A stretch of DNA of 64,000 nucleotides from Letharia columbiana. Taxonomy: Eukaryota; Ascomycota; Lecanoromycetes; Lecanorales; Parmeliaceae. Of this stretch, positions 46,930 to 57,500 are shown one piece after another. A program made the position numbers and the translations under genes. Within the stretch, counting starts at the first letter, position 1. Each line of letters begins with the position of its first letter. The notes beneath the pieces were generated by a model. That model did not search any database. It was not told where the DNA came from and was given only the letters and a program-made list of their open reading frames with translations. The stretch is from NCBI RefSeq assembly GCF_014066305.1, contig NW_023501037.1, forward strand, positions 1,364,501-1,428,500, written 5' to 3'.

Positions 46930-47604
46930 AATGACCACTGGGAGGAGATGTGCTTGAGCTTGTTTGTCTGCTTGGTCTTGCTTGCACGGTCATGTAGCTA
47001 GTTATGAAATGTTTTATGTCTTTTGGTAGGAGATGATTATGAGAAGAGAGAAATCAGAACGCTCTTATATATGCCACTCTCCTGGTACCGTCTTGACTCG
47101 TACAGAGCTTGCTGAGGCATTTTCCTCGCTGTCGAAGCCAATAATAGCATCCACGCTCGATCTGCTAGCCCCATAGTGCGGACAAAGCACAGTTGGAGGC
47201 GGAGTCACTTGGGTTGTAGGCGATCGACCACGAGGTGGGCTCGTTGGACCCTGCATGCGGGGCAGCCCTGCACTTATTATTCTAGAGTACTCGTCGCTAT
47301 TTTCGTCTCGGTAAGCATCGACACCAATAATGTAATCTTACATTATGTACCTTCTTCCCTATCCAAAATCTCAGAAATTCCTCAGCCATGTATCAAAGGC
47401 TTACTCACTTGGCATCTTGCAGCTTTGTTGACCAGCGAGGACTGCTCCGCAACTCTAGATGGCGCAGCATTAGCCCTAATCATGTTCAGGCATCTATATC
47501 GTGTCATCGGAGAAAAATCGCAGCTCCTTGACATCTGGAGCTTCTCATCGCTCGCATATGTCTAATCACCCAATGCGATTCGGCGTATACCTCGTCAATC
47601 TTCA
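46930..47604. promoter_or_regulatory. Divergent interval between two unknown genes
   Basis: About 675 bp between outward-facing genes. No gene inside is supported. Confidence 0.4.
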
Positions 47605-49491
47605 ATGGCCAAACCAATTCAGGCAGGATCGCTAGCATCAGTCATAGAACTTGCAGATAATCCACCAGACCAGCCCCTACACAGCTTGACGGGCGACTTG
47701 CAACAGCCGCTTGTGCTCTACATCGCACGAGTGCCTGGATCGCACGGTATTTGCTTCTCGGTACCCGATGCTAGAAACATGGAGCTAATGGAGACGCCAG
47801 ATGTTTTCCTTACTACCATGAAGCCTCAACAAAAGGTCGTTACCGCCCAAGACGTGCAGAGCTCGCTTTACTACATGCATGTGGACAAGCTAGAAGACTA
47901 TGAGCTTCTCACCTCCTCTGAGGACTCCGAACATCATTCTGACGAGGAGGATGGTCCTGGAAAGCCTGTAAACCCCACCAGTACAGGTGGTGTCCGGAGG
48001 AAACCGCTGCCACCAAGCTCGAGGCTTGGCTTAGGTGATCGTCTTGAACCTCCGCCAGAAGCCAATTCCTATTTCCAAACTTATTCCAATAGCGCAACAG
48101 GCAGTCCGCAAGCTGAACAAAAACCTTCGAGCCAGGACAACGTGGCCGAGCATCGACGCTTGGATGTAAGCCCACCGCTGCCAGATCGAAAGCTTCTTGG
48201 GCCGCGTCCCATGCATCAACACTTTCTTTCCGTTGACAATCCACCTCTCCAGGATGTTCCCGAGAAGCAAAATATTGATCTGAGGAGGTGGTCAGAGCAG
48301 CCTGCCGGGACACCTCCGAAGTTGCCTCCTCGGCCATTCTCTGGAGGCAACAACAGCGTCCCAATGGCTCCTCCTCGACCTCTTGCAGCGAGCTTGAAAG
48401 ACTCCCTCGTTGCAAACAGTGTTCGCTCTAGATTTTTACACCGCAAACCAATAGCACACTCTGTTTCGCAGGGCTCGAAGAGGGTAACGAAGGATGGGTC
48501 AAATGCTAAGGATTTACAGGACGCCACGCTGTCATTGATCAGACGCTATAACAACGAGCAATGGACTGTTGGCAAAATATCGAGCAAGGACACAAAGCCT
48601 ACAGTCAGTGGATTTGGCGAATCCAGCCATGGAATATCTATTCACATTATGACGCACGGATACTTGAGATTCGTTGATCACATCAATTCATTCGCCAAAC
48701 ACGCACGTCCTGATACGGAGAAGTCAAAGGGGACTCGTGACAATCGCACGACCATCACGGCTGCAGAAGAGCAACTTTGTTTTCAACGCCATCTGCAAGT
48801 ACCCGGACATGCAATGAGTTGGAACCAAAGGCGCAGACCCGAGTCCATTGACTCCACGTTCTTATATCAGGGAACACGACCAAGCGTCGACCTTCCGAGA
48901 CACAGCCACCAGAGCTTGGATTCTATAGCATCAGATCGTTCTTTTACAAATGGTTTGCCGGAGTTAAAGTCGGAATCTACAAAGGGTTACATATTAAGAA
49001 GCCCTTGGGATGGTATCTGTGAGTTCACGACAGGTGTGGCAGGTCGATCTTTCAAATGCAAGCATTCGTATGCCTCTTCGAGTCCAAGATTTGGACCAGG
49101 GATGCGTTCAGCGCAGGTCAGTGAATTGCGCTTCAATCTGCCAAGCTCAAAGACACTCGGATCTCCGGCTTCGAAAAGCCTCGTGCCTGGAACCCGAAGA
49201 GAGGCCAAACGCTCGTCCTCTTTGTTCCCGCATCAACATCGACAGCGCTCATCCTCTTCCTTTGAAGCCAAGGATAGGCATGAAGCCGGGTATTTTGCGC
49301 CCAAGGTCGAGTTTGAAGAGCGTCTAGATTTGTCGCTTGGGCAAGAGCACGCCGGTGGAGGGTTCGGAGGAAAGCAAGCGAAGTTGGGCAAATTGATAAT
49401 CGAGAAGGAAGGTTTGCAGATGCTAGATCTAATAGTTGCTGCTAATATGGCTTTGTGGTGGCGAGTGTATGAAAGATTTACATTTACGTGA
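47605..49491 (+). CDS. Large Ser/Pro-rich protein of unknown function with conserved C-terminal hydrophobic helix
   Basis: A single exon of 628 residues. The N-terminal 100 residues look folded (GDLQQPLVLYIARVPGSHGI, CFSVPDARNMELMETPDVFL, SLYYMHVDKLEDYELL). The middle is disordered with acidic and Pro-rich stretches, including several PPLP/PPKLPPRP motifs that could bind SH3 domains. Near residue 470 is ILRSPWDGICEFTTGVAGRS. The C-terminus AKLGKLIIEKEGLQMLDLIV followed by AANMALWWRVYERF is a conserved-looking amphipathic to hydrophobic helix. I recognise this architecture only as a recurrent fungal hypothetical protein. No catalytic motif is visible. A role at a membrane or cortex is a guess. 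Confidence 0.75.
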   Translation: MAKPIQAGSLASVIELADNPPDQPLHSLTGDLQQPLVLYIARVPGSHGICFSVPDARNMELMETPDVFLTTMKPQQKVVTAQDVQSSLYYMHVDKLEDYELLTSSEDSEHHSDEEDGPGKPVNPTSTGGVRRKPLPPSSRLGLGDRLEPPPEANSYFQTYSNSATGSPQAEQKPSSQDNVAEHRRLDVSPPLPDRKLLGPRPMHQHFLSVDNPPLQDVPEKQNIDLRRWSEQPAGTPPKLPPRPFSGGNNSVPMAPPRPLAASLKDSLVANSVRSRFLHRKPIAHSVSQGSKRVTKDGSNAKDLQDATLSLIRRYNNEQWTVGKISSKDTKPTVSGFGESSHGISIHIMTHGYLRFVDHINSFAKHARPDTEKSKGTRDNRTTITAAEEQLCFQRHLQVPGHAMSWNQRRRPESIDSTFLYQGTRPSVDLPRHSHQSLDSIASDRSFTNGLPELKSESTKGYILRSPWDGICEFTTGVAGRSFKCKHSYASSSPRFGPGMRSAQVSELRFNLPSSKTLGSPASKSLVPGTRREAKRSSSLFPHQHRQRSSSSFEAKDRHEAGYFAPKVEFEERLDLSLGQEHAGGGFGGKQAKLGKLIIEKEGLQMLDLIVAANMALWWRVYERFTFT

Positions 49492-49953
49492 TTGTATCTT
49501 GTCATAGAAAGATTACTTACTAAGGTACATATCCTACTCCTTGTTGGTTGCTTCACCCGCTTCACCCTATCACTATTATTTTATGCGTTGTCGGTTGAGC
49601 TGTGCGCTCCACCCTTTGACCACTCTGGTGATTGGGCACCAGCGCCGAAGAGGCTTGGCATTCGAGTTCCTATTCAAGAAAGCTGCATCAATAGCATTCA
49701 GGAACCTGCATGAACAGTGTGGCAATCCCATGTCTCAAATTCAATAGCATGAATGCGCTCCACGCTTCACTTTCGGCACATGGTTATGCAAGTTCTCATT
49801 GGGCTGGCTTTTCCACAAGCCCACACCGCCTCAACGCATCGACTCTCCCATATCTCTGGAGACCATCACCCTCCTTCCTCCCACCTCGCTCCGAGCATGC
49901 CCTCCAAGCAAACGCTTTCACCTCAAAACCACCATTGCCCTTGCCAATCCACA
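49492..49953 (+). other. Interval without a clear gene
   Basis: Open frames continue through it in more than one frame, but codon use is poor. It may be the leader of the small gene at 49954. Confidence 0.35.
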
Positions 49954-50412
49954 ATGCTCTCCCTACACTTCAACACGATGATCTTCCTCTTTACCAACAC
50001 CCTCACCCTCCCTCTCCTCACAACCTCAATACCAGCACCCAACACAAACCAAACGTCAAAAATCCATCCCCCAGCACTAGCCCATCTCCCAACGTCAATC
50101 CTCCCGCACGCCCTGGAAGCCGACACATGTCCCACACCACCCACGGAATTCTTACCCTATGCGCCTCCGCCCGGTTACACACCCGCGCCTGGCTGCCCGC
50201 TGGCGAGCGAGGGGACGCAGCCGAGTGAGAACGATCCGCCGGCGGGGGTTTACGGGGGAAGTGGGAGTGGGAGTGGGTCTTCTGGGAGCACGGCGTCTGC
50301 GGAGACGAGTCAGGCGGGGAGGTTGAAGGCGATGGGTGCGGCGGGGAGGGTTGTACTGGCGGTTCTGGGGTGGAGGGGGTTGAAGTGGTGTGTGGGTTGG
50401 GGTGCTCCGTGA
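49954..50412 (+). CDS. Possible small secreted or membrane-anchored protein
   Basis: 152 residues from the ATG at 49954. MLSLHFNTMIFLFTNTLTLP looks like a signal peptide. A Pro/Thr-rich region (CPTPPTEFLPYAPPPGYTPA, CPLASEGTQPSE) follows, then a Gly/Ser repeat (GGSGSGSGSSGSTASAE) and a hydrophobic end (AAGRVVLAVLGWRGLKW), which resembles a C-terminal anchor signal. The frame is open for 200 bp upstream with an earlier ATG at 49753. GC skew changes abruptly at about 50170. I recognise no family. It could be a chance open frame in low-complexity DNA. Confidence 0.35.
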   Translation: MLSLHFNTMIFLFTNTLTLPLLTTSIPAPNTNQTSKIHPPALAHLPTSILPHALEADTCPTPPTEFLPYAPPPGYTPAPGCPLASEGTQPSENDPPAGVYGGSGSGSGSSGSTASAETSQAGRLKAMGAAGRVVLAVLGWRGLKWCVGWGAP

Positions 50413-51253
50413 GGTGGAAGCTTGGAGCGAGAGAAAACCGTCGTGGAGCAGCTGCCTTGGTTGCTCGTGCTGGAGAGATGGACGTAGAAGGTTAAGGGTT
50501 CGTAGATGAGTTGGCGAAATGACAGGTGTCTTGGATCTCAAGCTACTTTTGGTGAGAAAGCAGTTTTGTAGATGCAGTGGTGTAATGGCAGAGTACAAAA
50601 AAGCGGATTTGGTGTATAGAGCGAAGGTCGCCACTACAATAAAAGACAAATCGGAACGGCACACATGAGACCAAGTATACAGAGAACCAAATCTGGTCCC
50701 AAGTGCTGCATGGGCGACTAAGCACTGCACAATCACGGTCGGGGAATTTCCTACTTTTCTGTCAAGCTATCTATGCAAGCGTCTATCATTACATACATGC
50801 ATGTCATGCTCGCTCATGAGAAGAAAGGCAATGTTAGAAGGAACGAGGGGAAACATAGTACACTTCGTAGGCTATGGAACCTGTCGTCGACCAAATGACT
50901 GGTCGTAGGGCCATAGGAACTGTCATAGGCTCAATCACCTCGAGCTCGTATCGTACAATCCTCCCCCTAACTCAGTAAAGCCTTACCTATTCAGGTATCT
51001 AGCTACTCGTGGCGAGAAAAGGATATCCCGTCGACGTAATTATACAGTGGATCGATGCTCCGAGGCAAACGGACGATTGATTCAATAGCGGCTGGGGGTG
51101 ACCATAAACGAAGACCACCAGTCTCGAGCTGAGAAGGCCATGCAGCTGAAAGTCAAATCTCAATGGTGATACAGTATGTCAAAGCTCGATGGCAGGGCCG
51201 ACACTGATAGTGGGCGTCTATGTTGAAAAGGGTCTGGCACAGTTTGAAGTCGT
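50413..51253. other. Interval with no supported gene
   Basis: About 840 bp downstream of the previous gene and the HPC2 3' end. The long minus-strand frame 50152-50736 is Arg/Pro-rich and is a shadow of GC-skewed DNA. Confidence 0.45.
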
Positions 51254-52907
51254 TCAAGCCGGAGCAAGTGTAAGCGCAGGCTTCGATGCAAGGACAGCCA
51301 GGCTGCTCTCTCTCTGAGCCTTCTCCCTCTCCATTTGCTCTTTGGCCGCTTTGGTAACACGTGGCTTTCGCCCTGGCGCTTTCGCTCCGTCTTTGGGGTT
51401 CGCAGCTGCTCTCGTAGCGCCTCTTGCAGCTCCTCCTCGCCCACGTCCAGTACCGCGACCACGTTTTGGTGGGCCATCGGCCCTGCAAAAGGTCAGTACA
51501 TGGTCCATGGACTGGAAAACGGTGGCACGTACCTCTCAACCTGAGGCTCTTGTCCCGGAGGAACCAAAGGACCACTATACACGAAGAATCCGTCCTTACT
51601 AGCAGCAGCTTGCTCCTCCCAAATCATCTCCGTGTCGTCGATGAAGTCATCTTCCTTGTCGTACATGTCTTCCTTCATCGTCCTCTTCCTCGGCTTCTTC
51701 ACCACACCGCCTTCACCAGTCTCCTCCCCAGATTTCTGGATCCTCTCGCCATCATTCACTCCTCCCATTTCGACATTGCTATTGTCAGCTTCCCCGTCGG
51801 AGAGATCGACAGACATTTCGTCGCCCGAGCCGGAGTTACCACCACTCTTATTGGCGTTCTCGAGAGCAGCGCCCGCTGCAGCAACTCGAGCAAGTCGTTC
51901 GCGCTGCGCTGCCAGGCGGGGATGCAGCGCGTTGAAGCCGTATCGTTCTTCGGCCAAGCGAGTGAAATTGACGTATTGATTTTCGCCAGTGAGAGGCACA
52001 TTAAGAACGACTGTTGGCGCAGTCTTCTCTGGTCCGGTACTGTCAATGCCACCGCCGAAGATTGAGCCAGATAGAAGACCGCTGCCTGAGGAGATAGCAA
52101 CCTGGGTCTCTTTGGGACGAGCCGGTTTGGGTGAATGGGATGAAGATGAGACAGCGGTGTTTGCATTCGGGCTTGGCTTCTTGATGTTGGTGCTGGTCTT
52201 GTTGACAGGTGCGCTAGGCTCATCTGTGTCGATGTCCATTACGATGATTGTGTTAGAAGTTGATGTATTCGATATTGCAGGGACAGTATCTCTTGGTGAA
52301 GGGCCGGCGGGCTGTTGGGTGGTGACAGGCAAAGGTGGAGATAAGCGCGGTCGCTTTGGCTCAGGCGGCGATGATGCTCTGGTGTCATTTTCGCGTTTTG
52401 GTGGCTGAGGGTACGAGTACAAAGGCGGTGTACTTGTTTGCTCGATCATACTATGTATGGAGGGCGAGGCACTCGCGCTGGGAAATTTGTAAGGCCTCTG
52501 GGGCGTAGGTGTTGTTACCAATGGAGAGCTTGGGCGAGGCGCTACAGTAGAAGATCTGATTGGATCGTAATTTTGGCCACTCGCTGGTCGTGTAGTGGGC
52601 AGGATATTTTGGTGAGAATGAATCTGGGTTGTGGGAATAGCTTCACTATTTCCGTTTTGGTGTGCGGGGTGGATAGCAGGAACACCAATATTTGTTGGCG
52701 GGAGCGGGGATCTGGGGGGAAGAGACTCAGTGATTTTGAGTTGGCGGGAGACTTGCAGCGCCTCAGCTTCTCTTGCGCTCTGGTTTTGCTCAAGCTGCTT
52801 CTGTTGCCTTCTTTTGAAGTGTTCCGAAGTACCTCTGGCAGCACGAGTTTTTTTGGGTATTTGTTCTTGACCATCAGTGGCAGTGGATGCATTTTCATTG
52901 TTGTTGT

Positions 52908-52941
<34 letters not shown>

Positions 52942-53220
52942 ATTGTTGTTGCCGCTTGCCGGTTTGCTCTCAGGGTCTCTCTTTTTGCGAGGTTTCCTTA
53001 GAGGGGCAACTGCAGTTTTAGCGCCGATGGATTTTGCCGATTTCAATCCTCCTCCATCATTTCCTTCAATCTGAACATTTGGGGGCAACGAGGCAGCATT
53101 AATATGAGAGTGTGTTGGTGTTGCCGTTTGCCGTGTTGGCGAATTGGGCGAGGGTGGAGATGACAGACCGGGCGAGGTGCTCTCCCCGCGATTTGCATGA
53201 ATTTCTCTTGCTGCCGACAT
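51254..53220 (-). CDS. hpc2: HIR histone-chaperone complex subunit Hpc2 (ubinuclein family)
   Basis: Two exons on the minus strand (51533-53220, 51254-51482) give 638 residues from MSAAREIHANRGES. The diagnostic part is RKRTMKEDMYDKEDDFIDDT then EMIWEEQAAASKDGFFVYSG (about residues 505-550), the HUN/HRD domain that contacts Hira/Hir and histone H3. It is preceded by LNVPLTGENQYVNFTRLAEE and YGFNALHPRLAAQRERLARV. The N-terminal half is disordered, rich in Ser, Pro and Gln, with an Asn/Ser repeat near residue 100 encoded by a trinucleotide tract. The C-terminal tail, on exon 2, is Arg/Gly-rich (RGRGTGRGRGGAARG). The complex deposits histones independently of replication. Confidence 0.9.
52898..52952 (-). 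repeat. In-frame trinucleotide tract encoding Asn/Ser in HPC2
   Basis: AAC and AGC codons alternate (minus strand) to give NNNNSNSNSNSNSNSNNNNN-type sequence near residue 100. Length changes would keep the frame. Confidence 0.85.
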
Positions 53221-55343
53221 CTTGCTCCACAACCACCACAATCACCGAATTTTCTGACGCAAGAAGAGTGAAAAGAAAAGAAAAAGGTCACAGGAGGAAA
53301 GTGAGGTGAAGAGTGTAAGCCTGATAATATATCCGAGACGGCTTTGTTATGGTTGGGCCGGTCACGGTGATGACACGTTGTGCACTGTGAACGTCGCAAT
53401 AGCTTCCAAAAGTGCGATGACAGGCCTTCGGTGGGTTTGAAGGGGAGTGGGCGACGGATCTAAGGCTTGAGTGCAATCTTGAACTCTGTCTACCGAAGCT
53501 CTGGATAGATTAGCCGAGCATACACCTCAAAATTGGGGGTTCCGAAGTATGAAGAAGGCGTGTTAAGGGAAGAATCAGGAAGATGGGCGGCGGATGAAGG
53601 AGTAAAAAGAAGAGTGAGAAGAGAAAGGATGAGAATGGTAGAAAAATTGGGGGATATGGGGCTTGGTTCAAATTCTTTGGGCGGAAGGAGGCAAGCACTA
53701 CTAGGTAGGTTTGACACAGCACAGACGACTTAAAAGCATCGGTAGACTGGGGGGAACACATCATCTGAATTTCTGGATTCTGGACTCTGGATTCACCGTG
53801 GAGCTAATTAGATGATTTACTGCCCGTGTGGAATTGGCACAGGCTGGCTATCTGCCGGCGGCCTAGGAAGGAAAGGAAGGAAAGGAACAGTGTGTGAAAT
53901 ACGTGAGCACCTCAGTTGGCCGAAGACTAGAAGGGCAAAGCTCTATCCTCATACACCATCAGACCTCTAATAAGACGCAACCTCGTAACCAAGAACCTAG
54001 GGACCCAAGGGAGGGGGGGGGGGAGATGGGGGCAAGCCTTTCTTTTGCTGACTCCTTCCAATTTCCAACCAATTACATGGATTTAATCTGTTCGCCAAAG
54101 ATAGTCCCGGGGTCGTGGAATTTCCTGCAGATCATCATAAGCAGAGCCTCTATCGTCCTTGACGCAAGCATTTCTTGCACCCTTCCAGTTCATCGATCGA
54201 GATATCTATCTATATATAGATATCGGTTAATCAATATCAAAGATTCTGATAGTCAAGTCTCTGATTGATGCTGCCTTGGATGAGATATCTTGGGTCGTCG
54301 TGAAGTGCTTCCCTTCCCGCCAATATGCAGCGCAGGGATTTACCTTAGAGTACTTAAGTACTTTAAGAGCTTTGTGGTAGCGTGGCGTCGCGTAAAGCGG
54401 CTTAATTCTTTAAAAAAAGAAGAATAACGACTTTTAGCTAGCCTTCCCGACAAACTTTATTTTCCGTCTTACAAAACTAAGGTACACCAGTACCTTACTT
54501 ACTTGTACCTAAGGTACCTTCAGAGTACCTTATTCTTGGAGCTATTCCCTTACCTTTCAATAAGTATATCTACCTTTACTCCTACCAACTCCTGCCACTT
54601 CATCAGAAGCTTAGGTTGTGATTATACTACATTAACCAGAAATGCTCATCTCATCCCTCCTTGTATCTAAACCTCCTCATCCATCATAGATCGGCGCACG
54701 AGATGACACGACTTTGAATGGGAAGACGCATAAGGTATCCTTATAGTTGCCAACGCAAAAATTTCCTCCAACGGAATCAAGCATAATTAGGAGATGCTCG
54801 GGATTGCCTACTACTCCTATTACCATGTCGATAGATAGATACTCTTTCAAATGTCGTAATTGATACTCTGACGATTGTCCTCGGTTTGAATCCTATTGAA
54901 TGGTTCGCTCCACATCTGTCCGCTGCAGTAGATTGGGATCAAGTCTGGACTGACAAATTTCGCTCCTCTTTGAACGATGAAGCACTCTCTCAATTTTTGT
55001 GCAGAGGTCTAACAATCCGTGAAATCATTCTTGCTGCTGCATCACATAGACGCTGAGGCCTCTAAATTCAGAACTTTCCCGCTCATATAAATCACTCTCG
55101 TGCCATACGGGTGCGACAGATCGGCGTCATTTGATCATCTGCCTTGCACACAACTGGAGCGTCACTGACAGCTAAATAAAGCTACCTTAGTGAGATTCCC
55201 TGTGTGAAGCCAGCACGGCGAGTCACGAAACCTTCACTATATGTTACATGTCAACAATACTTGTATATGTACGCCACCAGGCATCTCCTTCTCCATTCAA
55301 CTGTCTATAGCATCTGGTACAAACCCGTGGTTGCGCAAACGCA
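53221..55343. other. Gene-poor interval with short repeat motifs
   Basis: HPC2 upstream region followed by about 1.9 kb without a supported gene. It includes AAGG-type repeats (53866-53886), a G run (54013-54023), ATATCTAT repeats (54201-54225) and a cluster of GGTAC/GTACC motifs (54480-54540). The 12-mer TAAAGCGGCTTA (54393-54404) and palindrome AAGGTACCTT (54511-54520) recur in reverse order at 59.72-59.77 kb. Confidence 0.5.
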
Positions 55344-55975
55344 TGAGAACAGCCATGTCTCAAACCCCAGAGAGGATGTACGAGGACAACATGCTTTCAG
55401 ATCGAAGATCCTTAGATAATGCATATCGACCGCATGGCCCAAGATGACGAGCATAGGCAATCATTCTCTTTTGTCCCAAGACGACACATGTGGACAGGAG
55501 TCTCTCCAGCTCCAAGTTCGCAAACTATGCACATGGACAGCCGACACTCTTCTCCTGGAGATGGTTACAGCCATGTCATTTAAAGGAGTCGTCGATATGG
55601 ACAGCTCACCACTCCGGGGGTAGTACGCATGAACAGCCTGCAATGTCGAACACCACCATCTGAGTTCCATTCAGGTCATCATACGGACAACATCTCGCTT
55701 CAACTCCCGCTGCCTAAACCTCTGAAGATACTGTTCACGGACAGGCTCAGCTTTCGAAACCGCCGATTGGCTCTATAGAGGTCATCATATGGATGGCACC
55801 TCATTTCGACTCCCGCCGTCTGCGCTTCTGGAAGGAACACAGATGGACAGCTTACCTATTCTGTTGACTCATTTTGGTTGTGGGAGAATGACAGAAGTGA
55901 ACATCTTACCCCTGCGAACATCGCTATTGTCAATTGTTAGCACATTGAAGATGGACAGCTTCGCTCACTGCTAAT
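55344..55975 (+). repeat. Decayed tandem repeat with 54 bp (18-codon) period
   Basis: The core motif ATGGACAGC or a variant recurs at 55629, 55683, 55737, 55789, 55843, 55897 and 55951. Intervals are 54, 54, 52, 54, 54 and 54 bp. Read in phase, the units give 18-residue blocks such as MDGTSFRLPPSALLEGTQ and MDSLPILLTHFGCGRMTE, so the array was probably coding. Stops (for example in the unit at 55737) and the 2 bp loss break it. Further degenerate copies with irregular spacing extend to about 55344. Confidence 0.7.
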
Positions 55976-56055
55976 ATTCCAGCGTGCGTTGCTCATAGGA
56001 GTGTCTCAATCCGCACAGTAACATCAAGAACCCGAATAGGCTTGGGACCACCGGA

Positions 56056-56325
56056 ATGCCAAAGGAAAAGCGTTTTCGTCAGAATGAGAAGCGGCTCGCT
56101 AAAGCCTACGGCAAAAGATTGCAAAATTGCAATCCTCGGAGAGAAGTCAAGCAGCTCAGTATCACCAACGTCATGAGAGACAGAGTTTGCGCTGTTATTA
56201 GGTCCGCCCGCCACGAGCATGAGGAGTACCATGAAGCGGAGGCTCGAGCGTACCACCCATCCATCAAGCACCACCCGAAAAAGTATCCTCGTAGAGCCAG
56301 TGGCGGCACAACTAGGTATATATGA
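56056..56325 (+). CDS. Doubtful small basic open frame
   Basis: 89 residues starting MPKEKRFRQNEKRLAKAYGK, very rich in Arg, Lys, His and Glu. I recognise no family. It lies between the decayed tandem repeat and the Lys/Glu-rich pseudogene, and a second frame (56322-56561) overlaps its end. It may be a fragment of a broken gene. Confidence 0.2.
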   Translation: MPKEKRFRQNEKRLAKAYGKRLQNCNPRREVKQLSITNVMRDRVCAVIRSARHEHEEYHEAEARAYHPSIKHHPKKYPRRASGGTTRYI

Positions 56326-56591
56326 ACTATGCGTCACGCGAGGATGTTAAGCAAGTCGTCAGAGCGGCGGTCGGGCGTGACCGACGAGCAGCATCTACGT
56401 CTCTTCAGCGAAACCCCTTGTATCTCAATCCGAGCCACGAGGAGAGGAAGCCAGTCGAGTGCAACCCGCTGATCATATCCAACAATAGACTACGAGAGAC
56501 GCCTGGGACAAGCACCCAACTAATGGCGATGGTTGTCACTGTGCTGTCATGGATCTCATGAGGAGCCCCTGCATCAAAGGGTGGGACGAGG

Positions 56592-57016
56592 TGGGATAAT
56601 CATAGCCCTCATCCAAAGAAGACAAGAAGGAAGGCTGGGTCGACCATTCAGAAGATGAGGAGAGAGGCTCAAGGGGTGAATCGTAATCGGCGGCCGATTC
56701 CAAGGTTATGGGCAAGAACCAGACCAAGGTCAAGAAACCCAGGATCAAAAAAACAAAAGAGGATGACTTAGACTCCACACCCAAGAAGGACGTCACCAAG
56801 TAGAGGAAAGTCAAATTCATGCCGGGAGGGCGCTTTGCTTTCAAGGATCTCATGATCGACGGTGAGAACAACGAGTCGGACGCCAATGCCAAAGAGGAGG
56901 CATTTGGAGACGAAGGGGCTTTTAATGTTCTAGATGACACGGATTGTCGTCATGCTAATGAAGCAAACGGATTTACCGTGATTCAGGCGAAGACAAGATG
57001 CGATACCAAAAGCTGA
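56592..57016 (+). pseudogene. Stop-broken Lys/Glu-rich protein remnant
   Basis: One reading frame from 56592 to 57016 stays protein-like across in-frame stops at about 56682 and 56802. Its segments are KEGWVDHSEDEERGSRGES, then SAADSKVMGKNQTKVKKPRI, then MPGGRFAFKDLMIDGENNES and EEAFGDEGAFNVLDDTD. Such uniform charged composition on both sides of two stops is what a recently inactivated gene would leave. I cannot name the parent family and see no splice sites that would remove the stops. Confidence 0.45.
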
Positions 57017-57500
57017 CGTGACATACCTGCAGTATTCGATGTTCATACGACACGACTTGCTTACCAGTTTTACGAGGAGATTGCTTTTGACTTTTTGCGG
57101 AGACAGAACCTGTCAACGCAGTCTATTTCGTCGTACCTAGCAAATCTGCGGAGGCACCACCTGTTGGCAAGAACTACTCCAACACAACTGGCATTTCTAC
57201 AGAAACGTGACGTGCAGCTTTGCTACCACTTGGCTTGAAATCTAACGCAACGGAGCAAGGACTTGAAAGACGTTTCTGCGTCCTCGGATATAGTTCTTAT
57301 TCCAGTAAATAGTATCATTTCAAAAGCATCTATAATTCTCAGCCGACGAGTGCCCTCCTGATGACACCCTACACGATGATGCCTTTCCAACTGGTAATAC
57401 CCATGACTCTCACTTCGTCATCGACGCATACCTCGTACGTCCCCCCCGACACGTTGCCTCGACGTTGTTGATGACCGCTGAAACTATGGCAGCTGTCCAT
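57017..57500. other. Interval with no supported gene
   Basis: About 480 bp between the pseudogene and the 3' end of the Cys-rich gene. Nothing is recognised. Confidence 0.45.

Noticed and set aside
50152..50736. 194-residue Arg/Pro-rich minus-strand open frame
   Set aside because: The composition reflects strong GC skew; no folded region or family pattern is present.
52877..53074. Leu-rich plus-strand open frame
   Set aside because: It is the antisense reading of the HPC2 Asn/Ser trinucleotide tract.
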